Shown here in pieces: positions 12,126-24,132 of a stretch of DNA of 64,000 nt. Position numbers and translations under genes: made by a program. The DNA is from Glandiceps talaboti (taxonomy: Eukaryota; Hemichordata; Enteropneusta; Spengelidae), in contig NC_135549.1 of the NCBI RefSeq assembly GCF_964340395.1, positions 25,547,842 to 25,611,841 on the forward strand, written 5' to 3'. The notes under the pieces are model-generated. The model did not search any database, was not told the origin of the DNA, and saw nothing but the letters and a program-made list of their open reading frames with translations. Position 1 is the first letter of the stretch, and the number at the start of each line of letters is the position of its first letter.

Positions 12126-13387
12126 GTGCATATTTCATGGGTAACAAGAATAGATTTGTAGTGATTTGTTTTCATTATGCTCCAATTTACATGTACATTT
12201 CGTTTTTCTGTTTTCTTATTAATGCAAACAATTGTTGTTAGTTGTTTTCTGACTATGTAATCAGTGTTAATTTGAGCAACTACAGTCACAACATTTTTTA
12301 TGATATGCAATTCGATGCTTTTGAAATTGAGTGGCTAGACTCGATTAGTTTTCCGAAAACTATTTTCTAGTCTCTCACCCACAACTTGAAATCATTTTCC
12401 TTTTGGATGTTATCATTTATTTCTTTTCTGTACGTTTATTTCTTGTGGGGAATAAATTTCAATACATATCAATACATTGCCATGTGGTGAAACCTTTTTT
12501 TTTAAAAGTTATCATGTTTTTACTAATACAACATTTGACGTTCATTTAGTCCATCTTCTGTACCATTTATGTAGCAAATAAAACAAAAAGTGGAGCTATT
12601 TTGACTGATATCTCCACTTCCCAGTCCACATAGTACACATAGTGGACCGGTTAGTCCTGTCTTTGACCAAGGTATACATGTATATTTTGTTTGAAGGGAT
12701 GTGGACCAATGCTATAGTTCAAACTAGAATTCACAATCCTAACAAGTATTTTTGTGTTCTTCTGATGGGATTTTAATGGTATCATATTATTAGTTATTCC
12801 CTACCTTGCACTATATATATCATTTCACAATACTCAGTGGCATTTGGTCCTTGGATCTCCAAACAAAAGCAAGGTGAAAATGAAAACTGCATAGGAATCG
12901 ATCACAGCAATATAATTAATACTTCAACAGACTGTTTTTATGTGCATCATACCTCACTTACCTGTACTATCCCAAAGTGACGGACTACACTATGAAATGT
13001 TTTGATGATGGTTCAAACTAATATCATATATACGAATGATGCCTGTATATATTTTGTGATGTGAAAAAATATGATTAGTTCATATAATTTTCAATCTGAA
13101 AAGTAAATATTTACTAGCAAAAACTTTAGAAAGCTTAAAATTGTGTCATATGAGATACCAAATTGATATACATGATTTGATGTACTTGTTATAAATATTT
13201 CATATGTTCTGTAAAATTATTAAGCCTGGGGAAAGGAGTGGAAGTCCATTGACTATGCTAATATCCATATTTTGATATATTGCCATAGCAACATTGTCTT
13301 TAAAGCGCTAATTGTGTATTTTCTGAGAGCAGAAAGAGATTTCGTTGATTTTGTTTTCTGACAGTGAGGTATTGTATGTCATTGTAG
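12126..13387. other. Probable PBRM1 intron; no gene seen
   Basis: AT-rich non-coding sequence up to the polypyrimidine/acceptor (CATTGTAG) of the 13388 exon. Confidence 0.45.
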
Positions 13388-13542
13388 GTTGTCATCCAGC
13401 AAGTTTCCAATATGCCATTCAATGCTGCAGTACTCCCTTACCATCCTAAAATTCCTGTAGCACCCCAGTCACCGTCAGCACTTATGCTTGCACCAGTATA
13501 TCCCAAAACAGTCACTGTTACATTCAGAGGCAAATATCTCAG
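13388..13542 (+). CDS. PBRM1: Polybromo-1 penultimate coding exon
   Basis: This exon of a PBAF (SWI/SNF) chromatin-remodelling subunit runs from acceptor TTGTAG to donor AG|GTAACT. It is 155 nt, open throughout, phase 0 in and phase 2 out. It encodes a proline-rich linker that includes VVIQQ and ends in FRGKYLR. The family's C-terminus has a similar PVIQQ proline-rich run directly before a conserved YLKYIE motif, and here KYLR joins to YIERL in the next exon. The linker is poorly conserved, as is usual, and this exon rests mainly on the exact phase match with 14057-14285. Confidence 0.75.
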
Positions 13543-14056
13543 GTAACTGTCTGGTGCTAGTGTATTTTGCTCATGCACACAAACAAATTGCCTGACCATA
13601 AAGAAGATATTTCACATTTAGGCTCTACTTGTACCTGCCATACATTTTGCAAGTTAGTGTAAAAATGATTCCAATTTGACGCTAATTTATTTTAGTACAA
13701 AGACAGTTTCAGCTAATTGTGTTTAGTACAAATTCTACTAAAACATGTTATAAATAGTAGTGCAAGTTACCCTCAAAAATCCCTTTATTTTATAAACTGT
13801 CAAATTGAATCATATACATGTACATTGAGTACACATCCTCTCTTGAAGTGGTGTTAATGAAACGAATACACCTTAATTTTGTACAATTTGTTGTTATATT
13901 TTTGCTGGATATAAATCGCAATGCATTTAGTATAGTGTATTTTACAGTCTCGCCACCTCCGACTTTGTAAAGTTAATTGGCACTGTATCTTCAGGTCCTC
14001 GAATGTACATCCTTCGGTTAGGTTTACAGAATATTTCACTCCATTTCTGCATATAG
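13543..14056 (+). other. PBRM1 intron
   Basis: It is bounded by GTAACT at 13543 and CATATAG ending at 14056. Removing it restores an arginine codon (AG|G) and a continuous reading frame between the two polybromo exons. Confidence 0.7.
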
Positions 14057-14285
14057 GTACATCGAAAGGCTTCATACTGAGCCCAACACGGTGAGTGATT
14101 GGGATAAAAATCTGAATATTAGATGGACTGATGTCCCACTATCATATCAACAGAAAGCTAAATTACCATCCCAGTGGTTAGCCAATGGACCTGGTCCACG
14201 GGGTGACACAGTTAAAGCACTGTGGAATTTAAGAGATCTTATGTTGCATGATGCTTTAAGGTTGTCCAGGACATATGACGTGTGA
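14057..14285 (+). CDS. PBRM1: Polybromo-1 terminal coding exon
   Basis: It encodes the conserved C-terminal motif of polybromo-1, the PBAF subunit that reads acetylated nucleosomes. Visible landmarks are YIERLHTEPNTVSDWDKNL, LPSQWL and ALWNLRDLMLHDALRL. They align with the vertebrate C-terminal pattern YIEGL, SKWDQ, LPSHWL, ALWRLRDLMLRD. The exon starts in phase 2 after an AG acceptor and ends with TGA at 14283-14285, a few residues past RLSRTY. This matches the position where the vertebrate protein ends, so I take the in-frame TGA as the true stop. The overlapping gtgagt (14282-14287) is also a good donor, so one more small exon cannot be ruled out. All bromodomains, BAH domains and the HMG box lie upstream of the window or in unseen exons. 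Confidence 0.85.
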
Positions 14286-14529
14286 GTTTCGGATACTTTG
14301 TTGTTTTAATCATGTGTCATAAGACATTGCCAGCGGAAGAAGATAGCAGAATGACCTTTGTTCTTTCATTAGTTAAATCCTCTTTTGACAAGGGGCAGGG
14401 GTTGGGGCTGTAGGGGTACTTGTTTGCACACACAAAGACTACAAGTTGGGAAAAAAACAAGATGAACTACTTCAGAGGAAAGCAAATTCAATATGTGAGC
14501 ATACAATGCTGCAGGAATCCGTAATATCT
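14286..14529 (+). other. Probable PBRM1 3' UTR start
   Basis: Non-coding sequence after the polybromo stop. No clear AATAAA appears before the repeat at 14530, so the polyadenylation site is not placed. Confidence 0.3.
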
Positions 14530-14850
14530 AAGTAAAGTACTTGTAGTGTAGTGTGTGTGTGTGTGTACACGACTTGAGCTTAAAACCGCCAGACTGACTG
14601 CCTTGGTATTTGGTGGGGACATTACTCTTGATGTCTAGTTTGGAACTTGGTCAAAGTAAAATGATCGCATCACAGGCATTTGATTTGGCTCAAACAATGG
14701 CCTTTTTGGTATAAAAAAGTACACTCAAAAACTACTGGGCAGATCGGTCTGAAATTTGGAGAGAACATTCTTAGCTAGATAAGACAATGTTTAGCATAGC
14801 CATGTAGAAATGTAAACTTTAAAGTTATTCTAGTCTCATAATGCTACCCC
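14530..14850 (+). repeat. Minisatellite-cored interspersed repeat (family H), copy
   Basis: It starts with a (GT)n run and ACACGACTTGAGCTTAAAAC. It continues with the ACTACTGGGCAGATC, TGAAATTTGGAGAGAACATT unit that recurs at 15790-15850 and, inverted, at 17610-18060 and 55360-55560. Confidence 0.6.
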
Positions 14851-15544
14851 TTCTTGGGTAAATATTGTCTTTTGGAGGCTACTTCAGAATCCATGGCCAG
14901 TGTAAACAATATAATTTCTGTCATTTTATGAGACTGTCCTTTGCAAAACAACAAAGGAGATGAAAGACAGATTAGACAGTGTCATTTACCCAAGGACCCA
15001 GCTTTTAGAGAAATCATATTTTAAAAAATATTTGAAGAAATAGAAATTGACAGTCTGTGAACATCAGCAGTTCCTAATATTCAAGTTAAACAACAGGGGC
15101 TTGGAATTGGCCATATATGTTTACAAATCTTTAGTTTTTTGTTTAATGTTTACTTTTTTAGCAAAACTGAACTGATAAGACCTAAAAAGAAAAATTGTTT
15201 GGTTCGGTTACCCAACCCCACCTAGATTTTCACTGCAGACCCTAAACTTTTTTTTTTTACATATTCCAGAAAAAAAATAAAATCGCAAAAATTGTGAAGT
15301 CTCATGAGAAATAGTGGATGCGGAAACTGATGTCAACTTAAAGAAACAAAATAAAATTGTTCTTCCAACCTGTAACAGCTGTACATCTGATAGGAAGAAA
15401 TAAACAACACGGACCATTTGGAAAACAATGGAAAACCTGAACTAGACACTTGCACAGAAAAAAAATAAAATAAAAAATCTAGGTAACCACATTTTCTAAA
15501 ATTGAGCATAATCAGAACAACACAATGTTTTATATTAGGCCTAA
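14851..15544. other. No gene seen
   Basis: AT-rich sequence with several A-rich runs (15280-15300, 15460-15480) and no supportable coding. ORFs on the minus strand here look like chance. Confidence 0.4.
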
Positions 15545-16120
15545 GCTTCAGTAGTGCTATAGGCATGGCACAGTAACTTTGTCTGTCTGTCCGTCTGTCT
15601 GTCTGTCTGTCTGTCTGTGTGTCTGTCTGTGAGTGTGTGTGAACAACTTAAAGTCAAAAACCGCCTGACCGATTGTAATGATAAATAAATGGTGGGTGTG
15701 TAACCTTCGGTGTTTAGTTGGGAAATTGTTCAAATCAAAATGATCTTACCACCGGTGTGTGATTTGGGTCAAAAAGGGTGATTTTTTTTATCAAAAACTA
15801 CTGGGCAGATCTATATGAAATTTGGAGAGAATATTCTTAAGGGTGTTTAGAATAAGAATTGTTCATGACATGATAATTTCATCAGGAATATGCACATTTG
15901 GTCTAAAATGTGTCGTATTGGTAAAAAATCTTTAATTCCAAAACTACCCAGCAAATTGGGCTGAAATTTAATGAAGATGCATCAGGGGTGTATAGATGAA
16001 GAAATATTAAGTATATACTGATCTCATCAGTGATATGCAAATTATGTGTAAAATGTGAATTTTGGTCAAAAAGATATATCTCAAAAATTACTCGGTCAAT
16101 GATACTGAAACTTAATTAAA
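15545..16120 (+). repeat. Family H repeat, near-complete 5' half
   Basis: It begins with TTCAGTAGTGCTATAGGCA, a (GTCT)n run, GTGAACAACTTAAAGTCAAAAA, then three degenerate monomers of about 105-135 bp. Each monomer carries CTACTGGGCAGATC or its variant, GAAATTTGGAGAG and CATGACATGATAATTTCATCA. The same layout in reverse closes the copy at 55343-55790. Confidence 0.7.
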
Positions 16121-17329
16121 TAAAAACAAATGCCAGCGAGGGCAATATCACAATTTAGTGCCTGCACAAGGGTTGGCACTCATTACCAAGATTTGATGAT
16201 GCCCAAGCCGAAGGTGAGGACGCGCATTGATAGTCTAAATTTCAGACTGATGTGTAAATTTAAATCACATTAAATTGTGATATTTCCTGAGCGCATGGTA
16301 TTGTTAATTTTATTACACGATCCACTATTCATTTGTACAATCATTCACATATCTACTCTTCATTCATCATCATTCATCATCGATGGAAAAGTTTCCCTTT
16401 CAAGTTGCATTTCCAAATTGTACTTGTAGTTAAGCATCAAATACGGACATGGCATGCATTATTTGTAGGAGCTAATCTTTAATTGTATTTAGTCAAATTT
16501 CTGAATGAAATAAGCTTGTGTGACTTACTGTAGTTAGTTTTCCATCTCGAGTGCGTAAAACTGGAAAACATGCGCAAAATAGATGTACAATGGTCAAAAT
16601 TAATTCAGGGGCAATAGTGCCGGGCATTAGACTGCATGCGCAGGCAATATCACTGCACAGGTAATAGTCTATTTAAAGTAGGTCATGTGATTCGATTTTG
16701 ACCAATGACAGCTTGTGCAAGAAGATCAATGTGTAATAATTCTATTTAGGTTAAAATGTTTGATATTAGCCAATTCTTGTGAAGTTTAAACTTTTCAATT
16801 TTCAAGACAACCAACTCTTGGAAAGCTGTACCTGATAAGGCGCCAAGGCTGAAATTTTGAAATAAAAATTGCCCAGCTTGAAGTACAATTTTTGGCCGTA
16901 TATTTGATTAGAGTAACATCTGGGCCATCAGAAAACTGATGTTGCTCCTCTGGATTCTCTTGCGCAAACCCACAGGAGGTTTCCATGGTAACATTGACAT
17001 TATTTTGAAGGATGCTAAAACATTTAAAATGCCATATCTCGTTCCTCAGAAATGCTATAATCATAATTCAAGTATTTGTATTTGAAGGGACATGGAACAC
17101 AATGATCACATGACCTTCGAGTTCAGGGTCATAGTCAAAATTCAAGGTCACCTTAATTTGTTGGACTTTTATCGAAACATTCACTGAAACGTTTCTGTAT
17201 ACTTCCATCAGGTATGACTGGAAAAGCTGTAAGTCGGTCAGAAAATAGCCAAACATACAATATCTTTCCGAAAAACATGAAAAAAGTATATATGAAGTTG
17301 ATTTATAGCAAAAAAACTGTTACCAAGAT
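16121..17329. other. No gene seen; possibly decayed repeat at 16120-16700
   Basis: The AATATCACAATTTAGTGC and CACATTAAATTGTGATATTTC words near 16150 and 16266 form a loose inverted pair, suggesting a small non-autonomous element. No coding support. Confidence 0.3.
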
Positions 17330-18240
17330 AACTGCTGTCAATTTCCCCAATTATACCAAGGTGTCATTTCACTGTTGGTAAGGGCGTGGTCATGGTTGTT
17401 TGAGCCAATTTTGTAGAAACATTTTCAACAATAACTGCAGAATAGTTCCTCCAGAAACATCGCGACCAACTTTCAACCCCATTCAGCATGCTTCAAGATT
17501 TTACCTAAATTGAGATTTTGTTTACCTAAATTGCATATTGTTCATAGGATCTTCACGTCATCTTTAATTTCATCTTCATCAACTTCAACTTCATCTACTC
17601 ATCCCCAGATGCATCCTCCCATTAGCATTTCAGCCCAATCTGCTCAGTAGTTATGGAATTATAAGTTTTTGATCAACATGACACATTTTAGACCTTCTTT
17701 GCATATCACTATTATGGGATCATCATGTCATGAACAAGTCTTAATCTAAACAGCACTAAGAATGTTTCCATTTAATATCAAACACTGTGTAGCCCTAATT
17801 TGCATGTCACAGATGGGATGATCATGTCATAAACAATTCTTAATATAAACACCCTGAAGAATATTCCAACAAAATTTCAGGCTAATCTGCCAGTGGTTTT
17901 GGAATTTAAGATTTTTGACCAAAAACCCCACATTTTTACACCTAATTTACATATCACAAATGGGATCATCATGTCATGAACAATTCTTAATTTAAACACC
18001 CCTGAGAATGTTCCCACCAAATTTCAGATTGATCTGCTGAGTAGTTTGATCACGCCCATAGCAACAGACAAACCGTGGTGTTTTTCACACAGATAACACC
18101 AGGGATTTTTAGACAAGTGAACATTCAAAAAGTGTATGCAAATATGCCTAGCAGCAAGACCACGCCCATGGCAACAGCCAAATGATCACATGTATTGCAA
18201 AAATAGCAGGGATTAAAAATCATGTGTAAACTTTGTTTTT
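17330..18240 (-). repeat. Family H repeat, inverted copy with at least three monomers
   Basis: Monomers at about 17690-17820, 17820-17945 and 17945-18060 share GGGATCATCATGTCATGAACAA, TTTAAACACCC..GAGAATGTTCC and AAATTTCAG..TGATCTGC words. A second monomer type (CCCATAGCAACAGACAAAC, TTCAAAAAGTGTATGCAAAT) follows at about 18055-18200. Confidence 0.7.
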
Positions 18241-20084
18241 GAGAATTTGACCTTTGACCCTTACCGCAGTCAGTATCAAAATCCAACCATTATCTGTATG
18301 TCATGGACATTGTTGTATTTATTTTAAACCATGTCGACATTTAGTCAGATAGAATTTAAGTATTTGAGGGAACTGTTTGTTCTTTGGAGACTTGTCTTGG
18401 ACATTAGTACGCTCTACTCGCTGATACCTTATAAAACCAGACAAATACAGAATCAGAAAATGTACTTTTTCTTAGATTTGATGACTTGTTCCCATAACAT
18501 AGATGATAACAAATGATTTAGGAACAACAATCCTCATAGAAAGCATTTCAGTTTACTTGACACCTGGTTTTGTAGTTTGGTATCATTCGAATGCACTCTG
18601 CAAATTTCATATAATAATCTAGTAAATATATAAATTTATAACTCTGAGTCCAAACAATCTTATTGACATAGTTGGTTTACGATTAATTTACACAGGGAAC
18701 GATATTTACCAATTTAAAGTGAACGGGTATTTTCTGCGTGTTTGTTTGTCTCCCCGTTACAACAAATGGTGACCGCTTCTGGGTATTTGAAAATATTTAC
18801 AAGTAAACATGTTATTCTTGTTTGTGATATCCTCGGGTTGTCTGTTGAACTCTGACACAATAAAGTTATTGTTCAATTGTGACTGGAAGTCCTTGACCCA
18901 ATAGGTTGACTGTATTGTGTACCAGTTTTATCTATTTACACCTCCACAATAAGTAATCTACCAATTTCCATATAGCATATTCATAAAATGAAAACTTAAG
19001 ATCAAATTTACTTAGCCCAAACATAGTCAAATAGCTAACTATGTAATGATATTCTATACATTTGTACAACATTATATTACACTATGACAAATCATTTAAC
19101 ACATATCATCGAATGTGTATGTAAAATACTTGAGTTTTCGAATAATTCACCATACATAAACACTGAAAATGGCAATCGTACATGCTTCACGAAGCAAGAT
19201 GCCACTTGTGGTCAGGTCATTGGTATGGGAGGGAGTGTCCCTGGTAGGAAGAAAACATTGCAGTTTTATAGGGATTCGAATAAAGCAGAAGTTTTAACCA
19301 GATTTATACTTGTCGTTTTATTTGAACTCAAATTTCATATGCCAAACGAGGTCTCTCTGCCCCATATGAACATGGGTTTTCAACAAAGTATTAACGCAAA
19401 ATCATATCTTTTTGGTCTCACACTTGTTGGAATGCAAAATTCTATTATACATGATATACCCCTTAATTGGAAAATTAAATATACGAAACTATATGAAAAA
19501 TGGAGCTAGCACAGTTAAAATAGTGCCCAATTATCGAAAAATCATTGCCATGCTCAAAATAAACATTTGTTCTGAAATAAAATTGAGGGTGGATTGTGGT
19601 AACAGTGATATATGAATGTATTAACAGACAGAAACCATAAAAAAGCATATAAATGAATTTAAAATACTAATAGCGCAGTTAGTTGTATTTGATTCTGCAC
19701 ACTTCCGTAAAATTTCAAACAGGCATAAACTTATGTATAGGTAGCATTATTAGATGATTAACTCTTCGTGTCTGTCACCAGTTGGTAAATATATGTCTAC
19801 CATTTGTGTAGATATCCTGATAAACGATATGTATTTTTCATAGATTCCCCAAATTAATACTTTATCAAAAGAAATTTACGTTCTAAAACAACAATATTCA
19901 ATTACATTCACATGTGAACGTTGTTCTTGTATCATGTGTATGATGTCAAAAATATGCATATGATTGGGATGATTTAGGAAAGTTTCTTTTTCAGTCGGGG
20001 GGGGGGTCACTTTAGCTTTGGTCATCGGCTCTGGGATGGTGATGTCAGCTTTAGAAAACACATGACCAACTTCAAAACCATGCA

Positions 20085-20088
<4 letters not shown>
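18241..20088. other. No gene seen
   Basis: AT-rich sequence with a small poly-G tract (about 19997-20006). A 141-codon ORF at 19084-19509 has no recognisable motif, no splice context and an unbiased composition, so I do not call it. Confidence 0.4.

Positions 20089-20157
<69 letters not shown>
20089..20157. repeat. (C)n(TC)n simple repeat
   Basis: A C-run followed by about 30 CT dinucleotides. Confidence 0.95.
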
Positions 20158-20158
<1 letters not shown>

Positions 20159-20799
20159 CAACAATCTAAAATTACCGGCCTCTAAGTGCAACAGATCGAT
20201 ATAAATGTTTACTTACCGGCTACAATCAAGTGAATTAGTACAATGGCGAAGTTGTACTACAGATAGAGTATAATTCTACACTAATTCAAAATAGGTCTAG
20301 TTTTGGTAAAACAATGTCCTAACTTCCCCTTTACAAAGTCGACTCTGCTGCACGGTTATTTGACCACAGCGTCCAATCAGATTAGCTAGCCATCCAGACG
20401 CTATTAGCAACCATAGTCTGGTTCAGCATAAACAATGATCGTCATTCGATGTCGCAATACACTAGTTGCTGTTGACTTTTACATCTTGCAAAATTACTCT
20501 GGACAGTGCATTTTGCAACGATTTACTTGAAGAGTCAAAACTCCAAAGTCAAAAATCACTGTAGAAGATTGATATTCCTGGTGCTTCGAAAGACTTATTT
20601 GGACAACAAGGTAGGATATATGTCTTGTCTTCGTTTGGAGGGGAGGCGCTGGCTTAGTTCATGGGAAGACAAAAAATCTCTGTCCCCCATTCTCCCTGTT
20701 ATGTTAAAAGCAAAAGAGGATATCCTCTCCCAACACAAACACACACGCCATATATTAAGAACGGCTGGCTCTTCATGCATAGGTTGAAATAATCAAAAC
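20158..20799. other. No gene seen
   Basis: Non-coding, no supportable structure. Confidence 0.4.
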
Positions 20800-20924
20800 A
20801 AGCTTAGTTTAGTGGCATTATGACTTTAAAAAAGACATCTAAATATAATGGGCTTGAGAAGGGAATGTCACGTTGCCCCTCGAATCTTGGGGACGTGGTT
20901 GTCTCGATAGAAACTCTGAGCCTT

Positions 20925-20965
<41 letters not shown>

Positions 20966-20985
20966 GATGATGATGATGATGATGT
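20800..20985 (+). repeat. Possible LINE 3' tail with (TTG)n(ATG)n
   Basis: GGGGACGTGGTTGTCTCGAT and CTCTGAGCC are followed by 14 or more TTG units and then ATG units. This is the form of a CR1-like LINE 3' end with a microsatellite tail. No coding part is attached. Confidence 0.35.
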
Positions 20986-21237
20986 ACTGTTTATTGCTCT
21001 TTTAACGCATTTACGACTATCCACAGAATTTTAGGCTGTGACCCACAGCTTCGTATATTTCTATGTAATGTAAGTTTTGTCAGCATGTATATATAAGGAA
21101 CTTGAGACAGTCCGAAAAAATAGATGTAATCCAACGTTTCGAATAAAAATTCTTTTTCAAGGTATTCAAAGGCAAGACATAAACACCTGAATATAGCTGA
21201 ATGTTATGGAACAGAACGACAACCGCGCGTGATTAAT

Positions 21238-21358
21238 GTATGTATGTATGTATGTATGTATGTATGTATGTATGTATGTATGTATGTATGTATGTATGTG
21301 CTTGTGCGTGCGTGCATGCATGCATGCATGCATGCATGTATGTATGTATGTATGTATG
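21238..21358 (-). repeat. (ATGT)n tract, 3' tail of the minus-strand LINE scrap
   Basis: The tract has long TATG/TGCA units. On the minus strand it would follow the LINE 3' untranslated region that begins after the stop near 21689. Confidence 0.7.
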
Positions 21359-21688
21359 TGAATTGAATTGAAATAAAAAAATGAATTGAATTGTTAATTC
21401 ACCAGATATAAAACAGAATATCATTTTATGTACATTTAAAAAAGGAGGTTGATTGGATGATATCTGGTGAGGGCCACAGAAATAGTTCGATCTGAACTAG
21501 TCTAGTCTGTGACCCTGACAAATAAATATACAGAAAAAATACAAGTGTTTAACTGGGCAACAAAAAGTAAGTAAAGAAAGAAAAGGGATATCTACAAATA
21601 CGATACAATAATTGTACATAACATTTGCAAGTCTCATAATAACTTAGATAAAGTTTATATTAATAAGAGAAAAAAAATGTCGTGTTTT
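21359..21688 (-). repeat. Probable LINE 3' UTR
   Basis: Non-coding stretch between the LINE C-terminus stop and the (ATAC)n tail on the minus strand. The block with CTGTGACCCTGACAAATAAA at about 21509 resembles LINE 3' ends. Confidence 0.45.
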
Positions 21689-22196
21689 CTATGAATTACT
21701 CAGGTGAACCTTTAAAATTGATTTGAATCTATTCCTATCAGTGATGTCTTTAATGTGACTTGGTAATAAATTCCAGTGATGAGTGGCTGCATATCTTACA
21801 CTGTTAACTTTGGGTACGTAGAAATTGTAATGTGTAGCGGAACGAGTAGAATAGGAATGTGAAATTGTATCCAAATAGCGATTTACATCTTGGGCAAAAT
21901 GATTTTGTAACAAATCAAAAGTAAAGAGTCAGATGTGAAATATACTAAGTTTATGAACTGGTAATGAGCCGTTAGAGAGCCAGGGTTTGTGGATACTATT
22001 GGAATGGCGGGCGGTATTGGTATGAACGAGATTTGATACGATGTTATAAAATATGTTGTAAAAGGCTTCGTAGGCAATATTTGGGTCTGTGCAGTCATAG
22101 AGAAGTTGCCAAGATGTAGTATTCAAGTCAGATAAGAAGATAGAGAATTGTGAATGTAAAGTGCTACTCCCCACCTCTTGCATTTTCCCGGTTAGA
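21689..22196 (-). pseudogene. CR1-like LINE remnant with internal deletion
   Basis: On the minus strand, 22190-21930 reads the endonuclease-RT linker (DCTDPNIAYEAFYNIF, then KPWLSNG). 21913-21689 reads the RT C-terminus (YSTRSATHYNFYVP, then HHWNLLPSHIKDI and FKSILKVHL). The whole RT core between them is missing, so this is an internally deleted, dead copy. Its 5' side ends at the (TATG)n tract into which the Gypsy element inserted. Confidence 0.75.
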
Positions 22197-22218
22197 TGTA
22201 TGTATGTATGTATGTATG

Positions 22219-22779
22219 TATTACTACTGATCTTCGCACACAGCTGATAGACCAAGTAATAACGCCCGAATCACTCTCATATCTCATATCCGACTCAACT
22301 TCTGTATGTACGTACCAGGATCACACTTGAACTTTAGAGGGAATTAGCTCAGACTACACAGTTTGTGTGTAAATCTACACTCGAGACGAAGGCAAACACC
22401 CAGCATAGTGCCTCGTTCATTGACTTCCCGCCAAGCCAAGTCCTCTTGCCACATCTGAGCTGAAGTGCCTGTCTCAGTGTGCTTTATTGTGACGTCCTTA
22501 AAGTCTAAATATACATAACGCATGGCCAATGGCCAAATAATTATTTCTGGGCGTGACCATGCCCTAAAAGTAATTTTAAAACATTGATGAATGATCACTA
22601 TGAATCCTAGATATTTATGAAATGCAGACTGTCGTCTCATGTATTCGAGTATGCTTGGAATCCTGTGTGGTCTAAATCCAATATCCTTGAGACAGTCTAT
22701 TGACCTTTCAGTCAAACTAGGCCATGCGATGTTGTTACAATATTCAGTTTACTGAAATATAAATATGTCATCTGTGACA
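22219..22779 (-). repeat. 3' LTR of the Gypsy element
   Basis: On the coding strand it starts TGTCACAGATG and ends AGTAGTAATA. An AATAAA polyadenylation signal is at 22483-22488 (minus strand). A 123-codon ORF inside the LTR lacks any recognised motif and is probably chance. Confidence 0.95.
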
Positions 22780-22794
22780 CTTTCCCCTCTTTCC
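22780..22794 (-). promoter_or_regulatory. Polypurine tract
   Basis: The minus strand reads GGAAAGAGGGGAAAG directly against the first TG of the 3' LTR, the expected site of plus-strand DNA priming. Confidence 0.85.
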
Positions 22795-24132
22795 AAAATT
22801 TGTAACGCCCTCGTTACAGACTAAAATATCTAAAAAATAATTTACCCTTCATAAATAAAAATTGAAAAGAAGTAATTAATGCTGTTTCGTATGAAGTGTT
22901 AGAAATGTAAAATTTATACGACCCTTGAAAACTAAGATTACTAAAATCTCTCAAATTCCAAACCAGATATACTTATTTAGTCAACATGTACTTCAATGAA
23001 TAAATGACATCAAAGAGAGACATCACAGATAATTCGAAAATTGAATCGTAGAATAATTATATCCTGAGTTGGCTATTGAATTGTGTACTTCTCAATCACA
23101 TCACAAACATACGTTCGACTGGCCAGTCTTTTTCAATCATTCACACAATCATACTGATCGATGTGACCATTCATAACGTACTGTTCGGGCCCCCTCTATT
23201 TTCATTAACACTACCAGACAAGTACAGTCATCAATAGAATTCTCAGGTCTAAAGAACTCTGCTAGGAATTTTATATCTGCAGCATTTGAAAGTTGAACAT
23301 AAAGAAATATAAATAGAAGAATGTTCTAATGTTGACCAAGTTATACCCGATTCATCGTGTCCATTACTAAATTATAACATAATTATTCCTATCTGAAAGT
23401 AATGTAGGTATCTGTCTCGTAAAATCAAATGATGACATTAAATATCTATGCTATGAATAAATATTAACTCTTAAATATTTCATCACGCCAATATTGGAAA
23501 TTGTCACTGGCAAACGGTCAGCATGCCATATTCGTGATCATATTCCAAATTGAATCTTTAACTGCAGACGAAATCAATATTATGAAAAATGGTGTAGCAT
23601 AAAAGTGTGTGTCAGTGACGTCGTCTTTGTTTAGTGAAGTCAAAATTAACCAGTCAATGTTATTCAAGTAATCTAAGTCTAGTAACTTGTGATTTCACCC
23701 TGATATCAGCTATCAAGAACACTGACCTAAATGTATTGTCTTACAGCTATCCTTAAGTTACACTAACTAATCAGCTGTTACAGTCATCAAGAGAAGTCAG
23801 TTGCGCCAACACCATCATTGTCGTGTAAGAAACCCTACGTCATTATTTAAACATTACAGGCATCTTAGCTGTTCATCCATGTTTAAAATTTGACATCTTC
23901 AGTATGTTAACGACTTATACAGAACTATTAAGACCATTAATATTAATCCAATAAGTCAATTTAGTTTTCATTACAAGTAACCTGATTGACCATAAGTAGG
24001 TTGGCAATTTTCTCATTGCAATTCAATATACCCTTTGAATCAATACCACTAGAAATTATGCACGCTGCTCAAGTGAAAATAGTCCTTTCTCATCGAGTAT
24101 ATGGGTGCAATTTTCTTTGTATCTATAAATGA
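22795..24132 (-). other. Non-coding 3' part of the Gypsy element
   Basis: About 1.3 kb between the gag-pol stop and the polypurine tract with no env-like ORF. It is unusually long for an element without a third gene. I see no repeat or domain in it. Confidence 0.6.

Noticed and set aside
19084-19509. 141-codon plus-strand ORF
   Set aside because: No motif, splice context or coding bias that I can defend.
22344-22715. 123-codon ORF in each LTR (also 29751-30122)
   Set aside because: No motif, and identity between copies is explained by LTR identity. Probably chance.
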